Assembly (NCBI RefSeq): GCF_016925615.1
Contig: NZ_CP070499.1
Location: forward strand, 5,456,001-5,520,000
Length of the DNA stretch: 64,000 bases
From: Natronosporangium hydrolyticum
GTDB taxonomy: Bacteria > Actinomycetota > Actinomycetes > Mycobacteriales > Micromonosporaceae
Reading direction: 5' to 3'
In this document: positions 56,041 through 64,000 of the stretch, in pieces
Numbering within the stretch: position 1 is the stretch's first letter
Layout: the number at the start of each line of letters is the position of its first letter
Program-made: the position numbers and the translations under genes
The notes under the pieces: model-generated
Database searches by the model: none
Seen by the model: the letters and a program-made list of their open reading frames with translations, nothing else
What the model was told of the DNA's origin: nothing

Positions 56041-58595
56041 CCACGGCATCGCCCACCTTCGTCGACACTGTCGAGCAGGCCGCCGCCTCCCCAGATGATC
56101 TCCAGCCCTACGAGGAGCTGGGCCTACGCAGCGAAGAGTACGAGTCGATCCGGGCGGTCCTCGGCCGGCGGCCGACCGAGTCGGAACTCGCGATGTATTC
56201 GATCATGTGGAGCGAGCACTGCTCCTACAAGTCGAGCAAGCTGCACCTGCGCCAGTTCCGGGACCGGGCGCCCGAGTCCGACCGGCTACTCGCCGGGATG
56301 GGCGAGAACGCCGGGGTGGTCCGGGTCACCGACGAGCTAGCCGTGACCTTCAAGGTGGAGTCGCACAACCACCCCTCGTTCGTCGAGCCGTACCAGGGCG
56401 CCGCCACCGGCGTCGGCGGCATCGTCCGGGACATCCTGGCGATGGGCGCCCGACCGCTGGCGGTGATGGACCCGCTGCGGTTCGGCGCCGCCGAGCATCC
56501 CGACACCGGCCGGGTCCTGCCCGGGGTGGTCGCCGGGATCGCCGGCTACGGCAACTGTCTGGGCCTGCCCAACATCGGCGGCGAGGTCGTCTTCGACCCG
56601 TCCTACCAGGGCAACCCACTGGTGAACGTGCTCTGCCTGGGGGTGCTGCCCACCGACCGGCTGCAGCGCAAAGAGGCCACCGGTACGGGCAACGTGGTGG
56701 TCCTGATGGGGGCCGCCACCGGCCGCGACGGCATCGGCGGTGTGTCGGTGCTCGCCTCGGCGAACTTCGACGACGCCAGCCAGCAGCGACGCCCCAGCGT
56801 GCAGGTGGGCGACCCGTTCATGGAGAAGCTGCTGATCGAGTCCTGCCTGGAGCTGTACGAGGCCGGCCTGGTCGTCGGCGTGCAGGATCTGGGCGGGGCC
56901 GGGTTGACGTGTGCACTGTCGGAGACCGCGGCCGCCGCCGGCACCGGCATGGACGTCGAGCTGGACCGGGTGCCGCTGCGAGACTCGTCGATGCTGCCGC
57001 ACGAGGTGCTGGCCAGCGAGTCACAGGAGCGGATGCTGCTGATCGTCGAGCCGGAGCAGCTGGCGACGGTGCTGGCGACCGCGGAGAAGTGGGGGGTCAC
57101 CGCCACCGCGATCGGCGAGGTGACCGACTCCGGAGTGCTCCGGGTGAGTTGGCGCGGCGAGACCGTGGTGGAGCTGCCACCGGGCAGCCTCGCCGACGAC
57201 GGCCCGGAGTACGCCCGACCCGTGCGCGAACCGGCCGACCTGGTGCTGCTGCAGGCCGATCGGGCCGAGACCCTGGCCCGACCACAGACCCCGGAGGAGC
57301 TGCGGGAGGCGGTGCTGCAACTCGTGGCCTCGCCCAACCTGTGCGACAAGACCTGGGTCACCGAGCAGTACGACAAGAACGTACGCGGCAACACCGTGGC
57401 CGCCACCCCGGAGGACGCCGGGGTGCTCCGGCTCGAGGGCGACGGCCAGCTGGGCGTGGCGATCTCGGTCGACGGCAACGGCCGGTACGCCCGCCTCGAC
57501 CCGTACGCGGGTGCCCAGCTGGCGCTCGCCGAGGCGTACCGGAACGTGGCGGTGACCGGGGCAGAGCCGGTGGCGGTGACGAACTGCCTCAACTTCGGCT
57601 CCCCCGAGGACCCGAATGTGATGTGGCAGTTCGCCGAGGCGGTCCGCGGGCTCGCCGACGGCTGCGCCACCCTCGGCATCCCGGTCACCGGCGGCAACGT
57701 CAGCTTCTACAACTCGACCGGCGCCGCCGCGATCCACCCCACTCCGGTGGTCGGTGTGCTCGGGCTGCTGCCTGACGTCACCACCCGGGTGCCGATGGGC
57801 TTCAGCAACCCGGGCGACGTGGTGATCCTGCTCGGTGAGGTCCGCGAGGAGCTCTCCGGCTCGGAGTGGGCGTGGCTCACCCACCGGCACCTGGGCGGGT
57901 CCCCACCGGCGGTGGATCTGGCCGCCGAGCAGCGGTTGGCGGGGCTGGTCTCGACCGCCAACGGGCGGGGGCTGCTCCGCTCGGCCCACGACCTGGCCGA
58001 TGGCGGTCTAGCGCAGGCGCTGATCGAATGCTGCCTTCGCGGCGATCTCGGGGCCACGGTGCAGCTGCCCGCCGACGCGGCCGGTGGCGCCTTCGGCTAC
58101 CTGTTCAGCGAATCCACCGCCCGGGCACTGGTCAGCGTGCCGCTCGGGGTGGAGCGGGCCTTCCTCGCCCTCTGTGAGGAGCTTGAGGTTCCGTGGACGG
58201 CGCTGGGGGTGGTCGGCAACCCGGGCGCCTCGCTGGAGGTGACCGGCGAGTTCGACATCCCGCTGTCGGAGCTCCGGGCGGCCTGGTCGGGCACGCTGCC
58301 GGCCTGGTTCGACCGGCCGGGCTCGGTCGCCGAACTGGTCGCCGGGGAGCCCCCGGCACCGACCGCGACCATCCCACCCGCCGCCGCCGAAGCGCAGGTC
58401 GCCACCGAACTTCGGGGCACCGAGCTGCCGGACGACGGCGCGGCCGAGCATGCCGTCGAGTATGCAGGCGGGGACGCGGCCGTAACCCCGGCCGTGGACG
58501 CGGCCGTGGACGCGGAGCCGCTTTCCGCGCAACCGGACCTGGCGGGTTCGGCGGCCGGCTCCGATCCCACAACCCCTCACGAACCGACCAACTAG
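56037..58595 (+). CDS. purL: FGAM synthase large subunit with extended C-terminus
   Basis: 852 residues from GTG 56037 (GTGA overlap with purQ). Small-type PurL used with PurS and PurQ. Seen: [44 protein letters not shown] and the second-half ATP domain [20 protein letters not shown]. The core ends near residue 765 ([13 protein letters not shown]). The last ~85 residues are an acidic Ala/Pro-rich tail ([20 protein letters not shown]), longer than usual and probably disordered. A strong terminator follows. Confidence 0.95.
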
Positions 58596-58601
58596 CCTGA
58601 C

Positions 58602-58632
58602 TGCCCCCTCGTTCCCGCCGAACGAGGGGGCA
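58602..58632 (+). terminator. Terminator of purSQL
   Basis: Perfect 13-bp stem TGCCCCCTCGTTC (58602-58614) with GAACGAGGGGGCA (58620-58632), 5-nt loop, 6 bp after the purL stop, followed by a pyrimidine-rich stretch. Confidence 0.88.
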
Positions 58633-58659
58633 TCCTCCCCTTAGGGCGTCCTCCCCTTA

Positions 58660-58825
58660 GCGCAAGCGTTTGCTTTGCTTACGCATACGCCGTCGGCCGG
58701 GCTGTCGAGCTGCAAGATCGGTTCTGGGCGGCTCGTCTCGCTCAGCTTGGTGGGTTGAATGGCGCCTGGTTTGCCAGTATGAGCATGGTTTGTCGCCGTA
58801 GTGGATCACCACTCAACCGACCAAG
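58660..58825 (-). repeat. 80-bp palindromic repeat with tail, copy B (inverted)
   Basis: The palindromic part (58746-58825) starts CTTGGTGGGTTGAATGG and ends ACTCAACCGACCAAG, exactly 80 bp as in the other copies. The tail sequence lies to its left, inverted (GCGTTTGCTTTGCTTACGCA near 58665-58690). It faces copy C across ~485 bp. The gap 58633-59583 contains no gene I can support. Confidence 0.8.
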
Positions 58826-58931
58826 CGGCCGACCGGCGGCACGCAGGCGGCCACGAGGTCCGCTGAGGTGCCTGCCCCGGCCGCCGGCCAACTCGACGGT
58901 GGCGGATCACTCCGATACGCCGCCCATCGTT

Positions 58932-58992
58932 GATCAACTACCCGGCAGCTGTACGACCCGCCGCGTGTCGTACAGCTGCCGGGCCTTTGATC
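58932..58992. other. Long intergenic hairpin
   Basis: Perfect 17-bp stem CCCGGCAGCTGTACGAC (58941-58957) with its inverse (58967-58983), 9-nt loop, plus an outer GATCAA/TTGATC pair. It lies between the two facing copies of the 80-bp repeat. It may be a bidirectional terminator or part of a mobile unit. Confidence 0.7.
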
Positions 58993-59310
58993 TTCAGCTC
59001 GACGCCGACGCCGTGACCCGGCCGCGAGACCGCGAGATCGCGAGACGATGCAGCCGACCGTTTCCGACCTCCGGCGAGACGTCCCCACGCCGGCCGGTCC
59101 CGCGAATGGGCTTGTCAACAGCCCCTTGCGCGCCGTCGATCGCTGAGACGAAAGAGGGCTACGATGGTCGTTACTTTGGCCGCCCGAGCAGCACGAAACG
59201 GGCATAGCTGAACATAAGTTAGGCTGCGAGTTCAAGATCGCTAGAACTCTGCAGGTTTCACGTGCCCTCTTTCATCCACCTACGGGCGGTCCCGCCACGG
59301 CCATGTGTTT

Positions 59311-59470
59311 CTTGGTCGGTTGAGTGGTGATCCACTACGGCGACAAACCAGGTTCAAACTGGCAAATCAGGCGCCACTCAACCCACCAAGAAGACCTGCC
59401 CGCTGACGCTCGCGTATGCATAAGCAAAGCAAAGGCTGCCGCAAGCACCACCTGAGCTGCGGCGATGCCT
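59311..59470 (+). repeat. 80-bp palindromic repeat with conserved tail, copy C
   Basis: Palindrome 59311-59390 (CTTGGTCGGTTGAGTGG to ACTCAACCCACCAAG), then a tail with GCGTATGCATAAGCAAAGCA and the same ending CTGAGCTGCGGCGATGCCT as copy A at 27421-27600. Confidence 0.8.
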
Positions 59471-59583
59471 CACGATCGATCGGGCTGCCGACTCGACGTG
59501 CCTTGGCGGGCGAGGGCCTGGCGGGGGGTCTTGGGTACGGAGCAGGTGGTTACTCCGCCGCTGCGCAAGGTGCCAGCCGGCGG

Positions 59584-61992
59584 TCAGCCCTGGGGCCGGT
59601 CGAACCAGTCGTCGCTACGGCGCCGGTCAGCCGGCGGCGCCGAGCGCCGCGGCGGCCCACCGGGCTGATTCGGGTCCTGGTAGCCGCCCTCGTCGCCATA
59701 CCCGCCGCCGCGATAGCCCTGGTCATACCCGCCGCCGTACTGGTCGTGGCCCTCGGCGCCGCCGGGCTGACCGGGACCGGCCGGATAGCCGCCCGTCGCG
59801 TAGCTGCCGCCCGAGTAACCACCAGCCTGATAACCGCCGGAATCGTAGCCGCCAGAGTCATAACCGCCAGAGTCATAACCGGCCGCACCGTAGCCGCCGC
59901 CCGACTGCTCGTAGCTCGGCTGGCCGTAATTACCCGACTGCTCGTAGCCGGCGCGCTGGTCGTAACCGCCGGACTGGTCGTAACCGCCGGACTGGCCATA
60001 CCCGCCCGACTGGTCGTAACCGCCCGACTGGCCATACCCGCCCGACTGGTCGTAACCGCCGGACTGGCCATACCCGCCCGACTGGTCGTAACCGCCGGAC
60101 TGGTCGTAACCGCCGGACTGGCCATACCCGCCCGACTGGTCGTAGCCACCGAAGTGGCCGGTCGGCTCGTCATACCCGCCCCGCTGCGGCTCCTGTTCAT
60201 AGCCGCCGCCCCGCTGCGGCTGCTGCGCATAGCCGCCGGTGTCGTAGCGAGTGCCGGCGTCGTACCCGCCGCGCTGGTCGTAGCCACCATGCTGATCCGC
60301 ACCATGACCCTGGTCGTAGCCGCGCCGGCCGCCGCGCTCCTCCGGCTGGCCACCGCCCCGGCGGCCGTACTGGGTCGGCTCGTCATACCCGCCGCGTGGT
60401 GGGGCCTGCTCGTAACCGCCGGTGTCGTAGCGGGTGCCGCCGTCGTCGTAGCCGTTCGCCGGCCGACCCTGGCCACGTTGGGTGTACGGGTCGGGTCCGT
60501 AGCCCGCACCCGACTCGGGGCGCCCGGGCGGCCCCGACCGCGGGCCCCCAGCTGGGCCACCGGAGCCGGGTCGACCCACCATGGTCGGGTCCCCGTATCC
60601 GGTGCCGCTGCTCTGCGCGGCACCGCCGTAGACCTCGGTGGACTGGCCGGCGCCGTAGGTGGGGGCGGCGGATCGTGGCGGAGGAGGGGTGCCCGGGACC
60701 GGCGGTCGGGGCCCGGCCGGGTCGCCGCCGGGCGGCCCGCCAGCGGGGGGTCCGCCAGCGTCGGTGGCGCGCGGGATCATGGCCGTCGCGTCGGCCGCTC
60801 CCGCCCGCGGCTGCAACGCGGTCGCGTCGGCGGCACCAGCCCGCGGGATCAGGCTGGTCTCGGCGTTCGCCATCGCCGCGGTCGGCCCGATCGCCGTGGC
60901 CGGTCCGGCGCTGCGAACCTGGGTCGGGGTCGGGTGGTAGACCCCCCGGCTGCCCGGCGTCGGCCCCGGACCATCCGGCCCGGAGGTCGGGTCGTCGGCA
61001 TGACCGAAGCCCTCGTCACCCTCGTCGCCCTCCTCTTCGGCGGCCTCCTTGCGCCGCCGGTAGATCAGCAGCGCGATGGCGCCCACGCCCAGGAGTACGA
61101 GCAAGATGCCGAGAAAGATCATCAGTCGGGTGAAGAAGCTCAACCCGGAGGAGGTGGGTTCTTCCACTGCCGCCGCCGCTGGCGTGGTGCTCGCTTCCGG
61201 GCTGGGGCTCGGGCTGGCGCTCGGGGAAGGGCTCGGGGTGGCGGTGTCGCGCAGGGTCAACTGCACGTCCCGCAGCGACTCCCCAGCACCGACCGAGAAG
61301 GTGCCGGACTCGCCCTCGAACCCCTCCTTGCGGGGGCGCAGCCCGATCGACCCGGGGGCGATGTTGCCGTCGGCGAACCGGAACTCACCGTTGTCGTTGG
61401 TGGTGGTGCTCAGATCGACACCCTGGCCGTCAACGAGCAGCACCTCGGCGTTCGAGATCCGCTCGCCGGTACTGATGTCGGTGACGAAACCGGAGACCTC
61501 GGCCACCGACGGCGGCGCGTCCGGCCCCTGCAGCCGGACGCTGAACTGTTGCCGACCGCCGTTGCTCACCGTGACCTCGGCGTTCCCGCTGCGGCTCTCG
61601 CCGGACTGCAGGTTGCTGTTGCCGTGGACGGCGATCTGCACCTGGCCGCTGAAGGACTGGCCCGGCGGGATGTCGAGCTGGCAGTCCATCCGGCTGCCAT
61701 TGCCGCTGATGTCGCAGCCGCCCGGGGCGCTGGTGATATGGACGCCGAGGTCGGTCAGCGGCAGGGTCATCGTCAGGGTGGCGCCTTGGGCGGGGCCGTC
61801 GCCGCGGTTCTCGACCTGGACCTGCACGGTCTGCTGGCCGCCACCGACCTGCAGGTCGATGCCGCCGATGCCGCCGATGTTGAGGTTCGGCTCACCCTCT
61901 TGGGCGTGGGCCGGGCCGACCGGGGCGGCGAGCAGGGCAGTACCGATCACCGCCACGACCGCGACCCGGAGCGCACTACGCAGCCCCGTCAC
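59584..61992 (-). CDS. Membrane protein with long Tyr/Gly/Gln-repeat cytoplasmic tail
   Basis: 802 residues from GTG 61992 (GGAGG 8 nt upstream). Signal peptide to AHAQ (about 31); an outer CARDB/DUF11-like beta domain (VQVENRGDGPAQGATLTMTL, about 50-165) and a carboxypeptidase-regulatory-like domain (VAEVSGFVTDISTGERISNA, about 170-260); one transmembrane helix near 290-310 followed by RRRKEAAEEE. The remaining ~490 residues should be inside the cell: low-complexity, Pro/Gly then Tyr/Gly/Gln/Asp-rich, with eleven tandem GGY(D/G)QS units. A tail of this make-up resembles phase-separating sequences. Function unknown. Confidence 0.82.
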   Translation of the reverse strand: MTGLRSALRVAVVAVIGTALLAAPVGPAHAQEGEPNLNIGGIGGIDLQVGGGQQTVQVQVENRGDGPAQGATLTMTLPLTDLGVHITSAPGGCDISGNGSRMDCQLDIPPGQSFSGQVQIAVHGNSNLQSGESRSGNAEVTVSNGGRQQFSVRLQGPDAPPSVAEVSGFVTDISTGERISNAEVLLVDGQGVDLSTTTNDNGEFRFADGNIAPGSIGLRPRKEGFEGESGTFSVGAGESLRDVQLTLRDTATPSPSPSASPSPSPEASTTPAAAAVEEPTSSGLSFFTRLMIFLGILLVLLGVGAIALLIYRRRKEAAEEEGDEGDEGFGHADDPTSGPDGPGPTPGSRGVYHPTPTQVRSAGPATAIGPTAAMANAETSLIPRAGAADATALQPRAGAADATAMIPRATDAGGPPAGGPPGGDPAGPRPPVPGTPPPPRSAAPTYGAGQSTEVYGGAAQSSGTGYGDPTMVGRPGSGGPAGGPRSGPPGRPESGAGYGPDPYTQRGQGRPANGYDDGGTRYDTGGYEQAPPRGGYDEPTQYGRRGGGQPEERGGRRGYDQGHGADQHGGYDQRGGYDAGTRYDTGGYAQQPQRGGGYEQEPQRGGYDEPTGHFGGYDQSGGYGQSGGYDQSGGYDQSGGYGQSGGYDQSGGYGQSGGYDQSGGYGQSGGYDQSGGYDQRAGYEQSGNYGQPSYEQSGGGYGAAGYDSGGYDSGGYDSGGYQAGGYSGGSYATGGYPAGPGQPGGAEGHDQYGGGYDQGYRGGGYGDEGGYQDPNQPGGPPRRSAPPADRRRSDDWFDRPQG
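59953..60150 (-). repeat. Tandem 18-bp repeats, 11 units
   Basis: Eleven 18-bp units fill 198 bp and encode GGYDQS or GGYGQS (the last ends in R). Further degenerate GYDSG units follow toward the C-terminus. Unit number may vary between strains. Confidence 0.9.
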
Positions 61993-62140
61993 GTCAACAA
62001 CCTCCGATGCCAACCACCCGACGATGGGAATGCCGGACCCGAACGTACGGATCTCGTCGGAAACTATGCCTTGCCGATGCCCGCTCGCGCGACCCTGGTC
62101 CGGGTGGACGGGGGCTCGTGACCCGGCGTATCGTCCCGGC

Positions 62141-62545
62141 ATGTCCGGAGGGCCAGGAAAATCCGCCGCAATATTGACCGTTACCGGTGAGTTGGCGGCT
62201 GGCCGTACACCCGATGCCAGTGACCTCGCCGCCGCGGTGCGGACCCTGTTGCGGGCACTGAGCGCGGCAGCGCCGGGACGTTCCGTGGAGGTCCGGGTGC
62301 CGCCGTTCGGCGCGGTGCAGTGCGTCGACGGGCCCCGGCACACCCGCGGCACACCCCCCAACCTGGTCGAGGCCGACCCGGTGACCTGGGTAGAGGTCGC
62401 CACCGGCCAAGTGTCCTGGGCGACGGCGGTGGCTACTGGCCGGGTTCAGCTCTCCGGCGGCCGGGCCGACCTGTCCGCGTACCTGCCGCTGTGGGCCCCC
62501 GGTGACGCCGAATCCGGACGCGATGTTGGTCACTCTCGGCGCTGA
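62141..62545 (+). CDS. Sterol-carrier-like small protein upstream of purF
   Basis: 134 residues from ATG 62141; no SD visible. Blocks VEVRVPPFGAVQCVDGPRHTRGTPPN and VEADPVTWVEVATGQVSWATAVATGRVQLSGGRADLS fit the sterol-carrier-like family commonly found beside purF in actinobacteria. Role unknown. Divergent from the repeat-tail protein, 73 bp before purF. Confidence 0.85.
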   Translation: MSGGPGKSAAILTVTGELAAGRTPDASDLAAAVRTLLRALSAAAPGRSVEVRVPPFGAVQCVDGPRHTRGTPPNLVEADPVTWVEVATGQVSWATAVATGRVQLSGGRADLSAYLPLWAPGDAESGRDVGHSRR

Positions 62546-62618
62546 GCGCGGCTATGTGGCTTACCGGAAACCTCGCGTAGACTTGGCCGCGCCAGCGAAC
62601 GAGTCTGAGGAGTGGCAG

Positions 62619-64000
62619 GTGCCCGACCTCCAGTTGTCGGAGGCCCGCGACGAGTGCGGCGTCTTCGGCGTCTGGGCACCCGGTGAAGAGGTGGCGAAGC
62701 TCACCTACTTCGGGTTGTACGCGCTGCAGCACCGCGGCCAGGAGGCCGCCGGGATCGCAGTGAGCGACGGCTCCGGAGTGGTGGTCTACAAAGACCTCGG
62801 ACTGGTAGCCCAGGTCTTTGATGAACCCACCCTGGCTAGCCTGCGCGGCCACCTCGCGATCGGGCACTGCCGATACTCCACCACCGGCGGCTCGACCTGG
62901 GAGAATGCCCAGCCCACGCTGCAGGCCACCCCCACCGGCAGCACCATCGCGCTGGGGCACAACGGCAACCTGGTCAACACCGCCGAGTTGGCGCAGCGGG
63001 TCGAGGCCGGCGGTGACCGGACCGGACCCCACCAGCCCTGCACCTCCTCCGACACCGCGTTGGTGACCAGCCTGCTCGCCGGGTTCCCGGACCTCTCGGT
63101 GGAGGAGGCGGCGCTGCGGGTGCTGCCGACGCTGCGGGGTGCGTTCAGCTTCGTCTTCATGGACGAGACCACCCTCTACGCCGCCCGGGATCCGCACGGG
63201 GTGCGCCCGCTGGTGCTGGGCCGGCTGGAGCGGGGCTGGGTGGTGGCGAGCGAGACCGCTGCGCTCGACATCGTCGGCGCCTCGGTGGTGCGGGAGATCG
63301 AACCGGGTGAGCTGCTCGCGATCGACGAGCACGGCCTGCGGTCGGCCCGGTTCGCCAACCCGACCCCGACCGGCTGCATCTTCGAGTATGTCTACCTCGC
63401 CCGCCCCGACAGCACCCTGGCTGGGCGTAACGTCTACGCCACCCGGGTGGAGATCGGCCGCCGGCTGGCCGGCGAGCAGCCCGCCGAGGCGGATCTGGTG
63501 ATCGGGGTCCCCGAGTCGGGCATTCCGGCGGCGATCGGCTATGCCGAGGCGTCCGGCATCCCGTACGGTGCCGGCCTGATGAAGAATTCCTATGTCGGGC
63601 GTACCTTCATCGAGCCCTCGCAGACCATCCGGCAGCTCGGCATCCGGCTGAAGCTCAACCCGCTACGGGAGAACGTCCGGGGCAAGCGGCTAGTGGTGGT
63701 GGACGACACCATCGTGCGCGGCAACACGCAGCGGGCGATCGTGCGGATGCTCCGCGAGGCGGGCGCCATCGAGGTGCATGTACGCATCTCGGCGCCGCCG
63801 GTGAGCTGGCCCTGTTTCTACGGTATCGACTTCGCCACCCGGGCCGAGCTGATCGCCAACGGCATGGACGTCGCCGGCATCCGCCGTTCCATCGGCGCCG
63901 ACACGCTCGGTTACGTGTCGCTCGACGGGCTGGTGGCGGCGACCGAACAGCCGAGGACGCGGTTGTGCCGGGCGTGCTTCGATGGGGAGTATCCGATCGA
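62619..64000 (+). CDS. purF: Amidophosphoribosyltransferase, cut by window end
   Basis: First ~460 codons, no stop before 64000. Commits PRPP to purine synthesis using glutamine. Seen: DECGVFGVWAPGEEV with the N-terminal nucleophile Cys exposed after processing of a short propeptide, the glutaminase YALQHRGQEAAGIAVSDG and GHNGNLVN, and the PRPP motif VVVDDTIVRGNTQR. Cys residues near CRACF fit an Fe-S cluster type enzyme. GTG 62619 has GAGGAG 6 nt upstream. Confidence 0.95.
   Translation, partial: MPDLQLSEARDECGVFGVWAPGEEVAKLTYFGLYALQHRGQEAAGIAVSDGSGVVVYKDLGLVAQVFDEPTLASLRGHLAIGHCRYSTTGGSTWENAQPTLQATPTGSTIALGHNGNLVNTAELAQRVEAGGDRTGPHQPCTSSDTALVTSLLAGFPDLSVEEAALRVLPTLRGAFSFVFMDETTLYAARDPHGVRPLVLGRLERGWVVASETAALDIVGASVVREIEPGELLAIDEHGLRSARFANPTPTGCIFEYVYLARPDSTLAGRNVYATRVEIGRRLAGEQPAEADLVIGVPESGIPAAIGYAEASGIPYGAGLMKNSYVGRTFIEPSQTIRQLGIRLKLNPLRENVRGKRLVVVDDTIVRGNTQRAIVRMLREAGAIEVHVRISAPPVSWPCFYGIDFATRAELIANGMDVAGIRRSIGADTLGYVSLDGLVAATEQPRTRLCRACFDGEYPI

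Noticed and set aside
58813-59235. 140-residue open frame between repeat copies B and C
   Set aside because: The frame is composed of Arg/Ser-rich shadow sequence and reads through the 17-bp hairpin; no ribosome site or family resemblance.
59953-60150. Regularly spaced repeats that could suggest a CRISPR array
   Set aside because: The units are contiguous 18-bp codon repeats inside a gene, with no unique spacers and no cas genes.
59416-62121. 901-residue open frame on the plus strand opposite the repeat-tail protein
   Set aside because: It is the antisense of the Gly/Tyr tandem repeats, giving endless ARLVVTAGL-type low complexity. The minus-strand frame has a signal peptide, domains and a good ribosome site.

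Overview
The window is high-GC actinobacterial DNA. GTG starts are frequent, Shine-Dalgarno (SD) sites are of the GGAGG type, and reading frames often overlap as ATGA or GTGA. The content fits Micromonosporaceae or a close relative: an S-adenosyl methyltransferase of the DUF574 type, DUF3151, a high-molecular-weight FabG, and the scattered but ordered purine set purA, purD, purB, purSQL and purF with fbaA and pyrE. Species cannot be named from the sequence. The secreted proteins are rich in Asp and Glu, which would suit a salty habitat but does not prove one.

Layout: 0-10 kb holds a secreted GH9 cellulase behind a perfect CebR-type operator, a secreted metallo-beta-lactamase/lamin-tail protein with an SH3-type partner, a methyltransferase and a GGDEF-EAL protein. 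At 10-15.4 kb a minus-strand run reads ferritin-like protein, giant P-type ATPase with an apparently dead extra ATPase module, AraC regulator and VOC protein. At 15.5-26 kb come NDH-2, a GNAT protein, a DUF234-type ATPase, an SDR, pyrE, an ArsR regulator coupled to a class II aldolase, a VWA/solute-binding protein, a DUF368 protein and a beta-propeller lipoprotein. At 26-33.5 kb are fbaA and a five-gene siderophore-uptake operon behind an IdeR-type box. At 33.6-41.5 kb are DUF3151, purA, purD, a K+ channel, an SCP2 protein and an aminotransferase, with a DUF559/AbiEi-like gene framed by inverted 61-bp repeats. At 49.3-64 kb are purB between two paralogous double-permease proteins, a GDT1-type transporter, purSQL, a Tyr/Gly/Gln-repeat membrane protein, a sterol-carrier-like gene and purF, which is cut by the window end.

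The accessory part is 41.6-47.6 kb. It has visibly lower GC, two ruined ISAs1-type transposase genes pointing at each other, and a stray internal fragment of fabG on its left edge. Between the wrecks is a cassette: a 111-residue secreted four-cysteine protein, an ABC ATPase, a permease with a four-cysteine extracytoplasmic domain and a second membrane protein. A SARP regulator gene with four TTA codons follows. Upstream of the secreted-protein gene are heptamers repeated at an exact 11-bp pitch, the layout SARP proteins bind. I take this as the best candidate for an undescribed system: a SARP-switched, possibly bldA-dependent secreted protein and ABC module.

Three families of palindromic repeats lie between genes: three copies of an 80-bp imperfect palindrome with a conserved tail, two 55-bp palindromes at gene ends, and two 61-bp inverted copies around the DUF559 gene. 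No tRNA, rRNA or CRISPR array was recognised.
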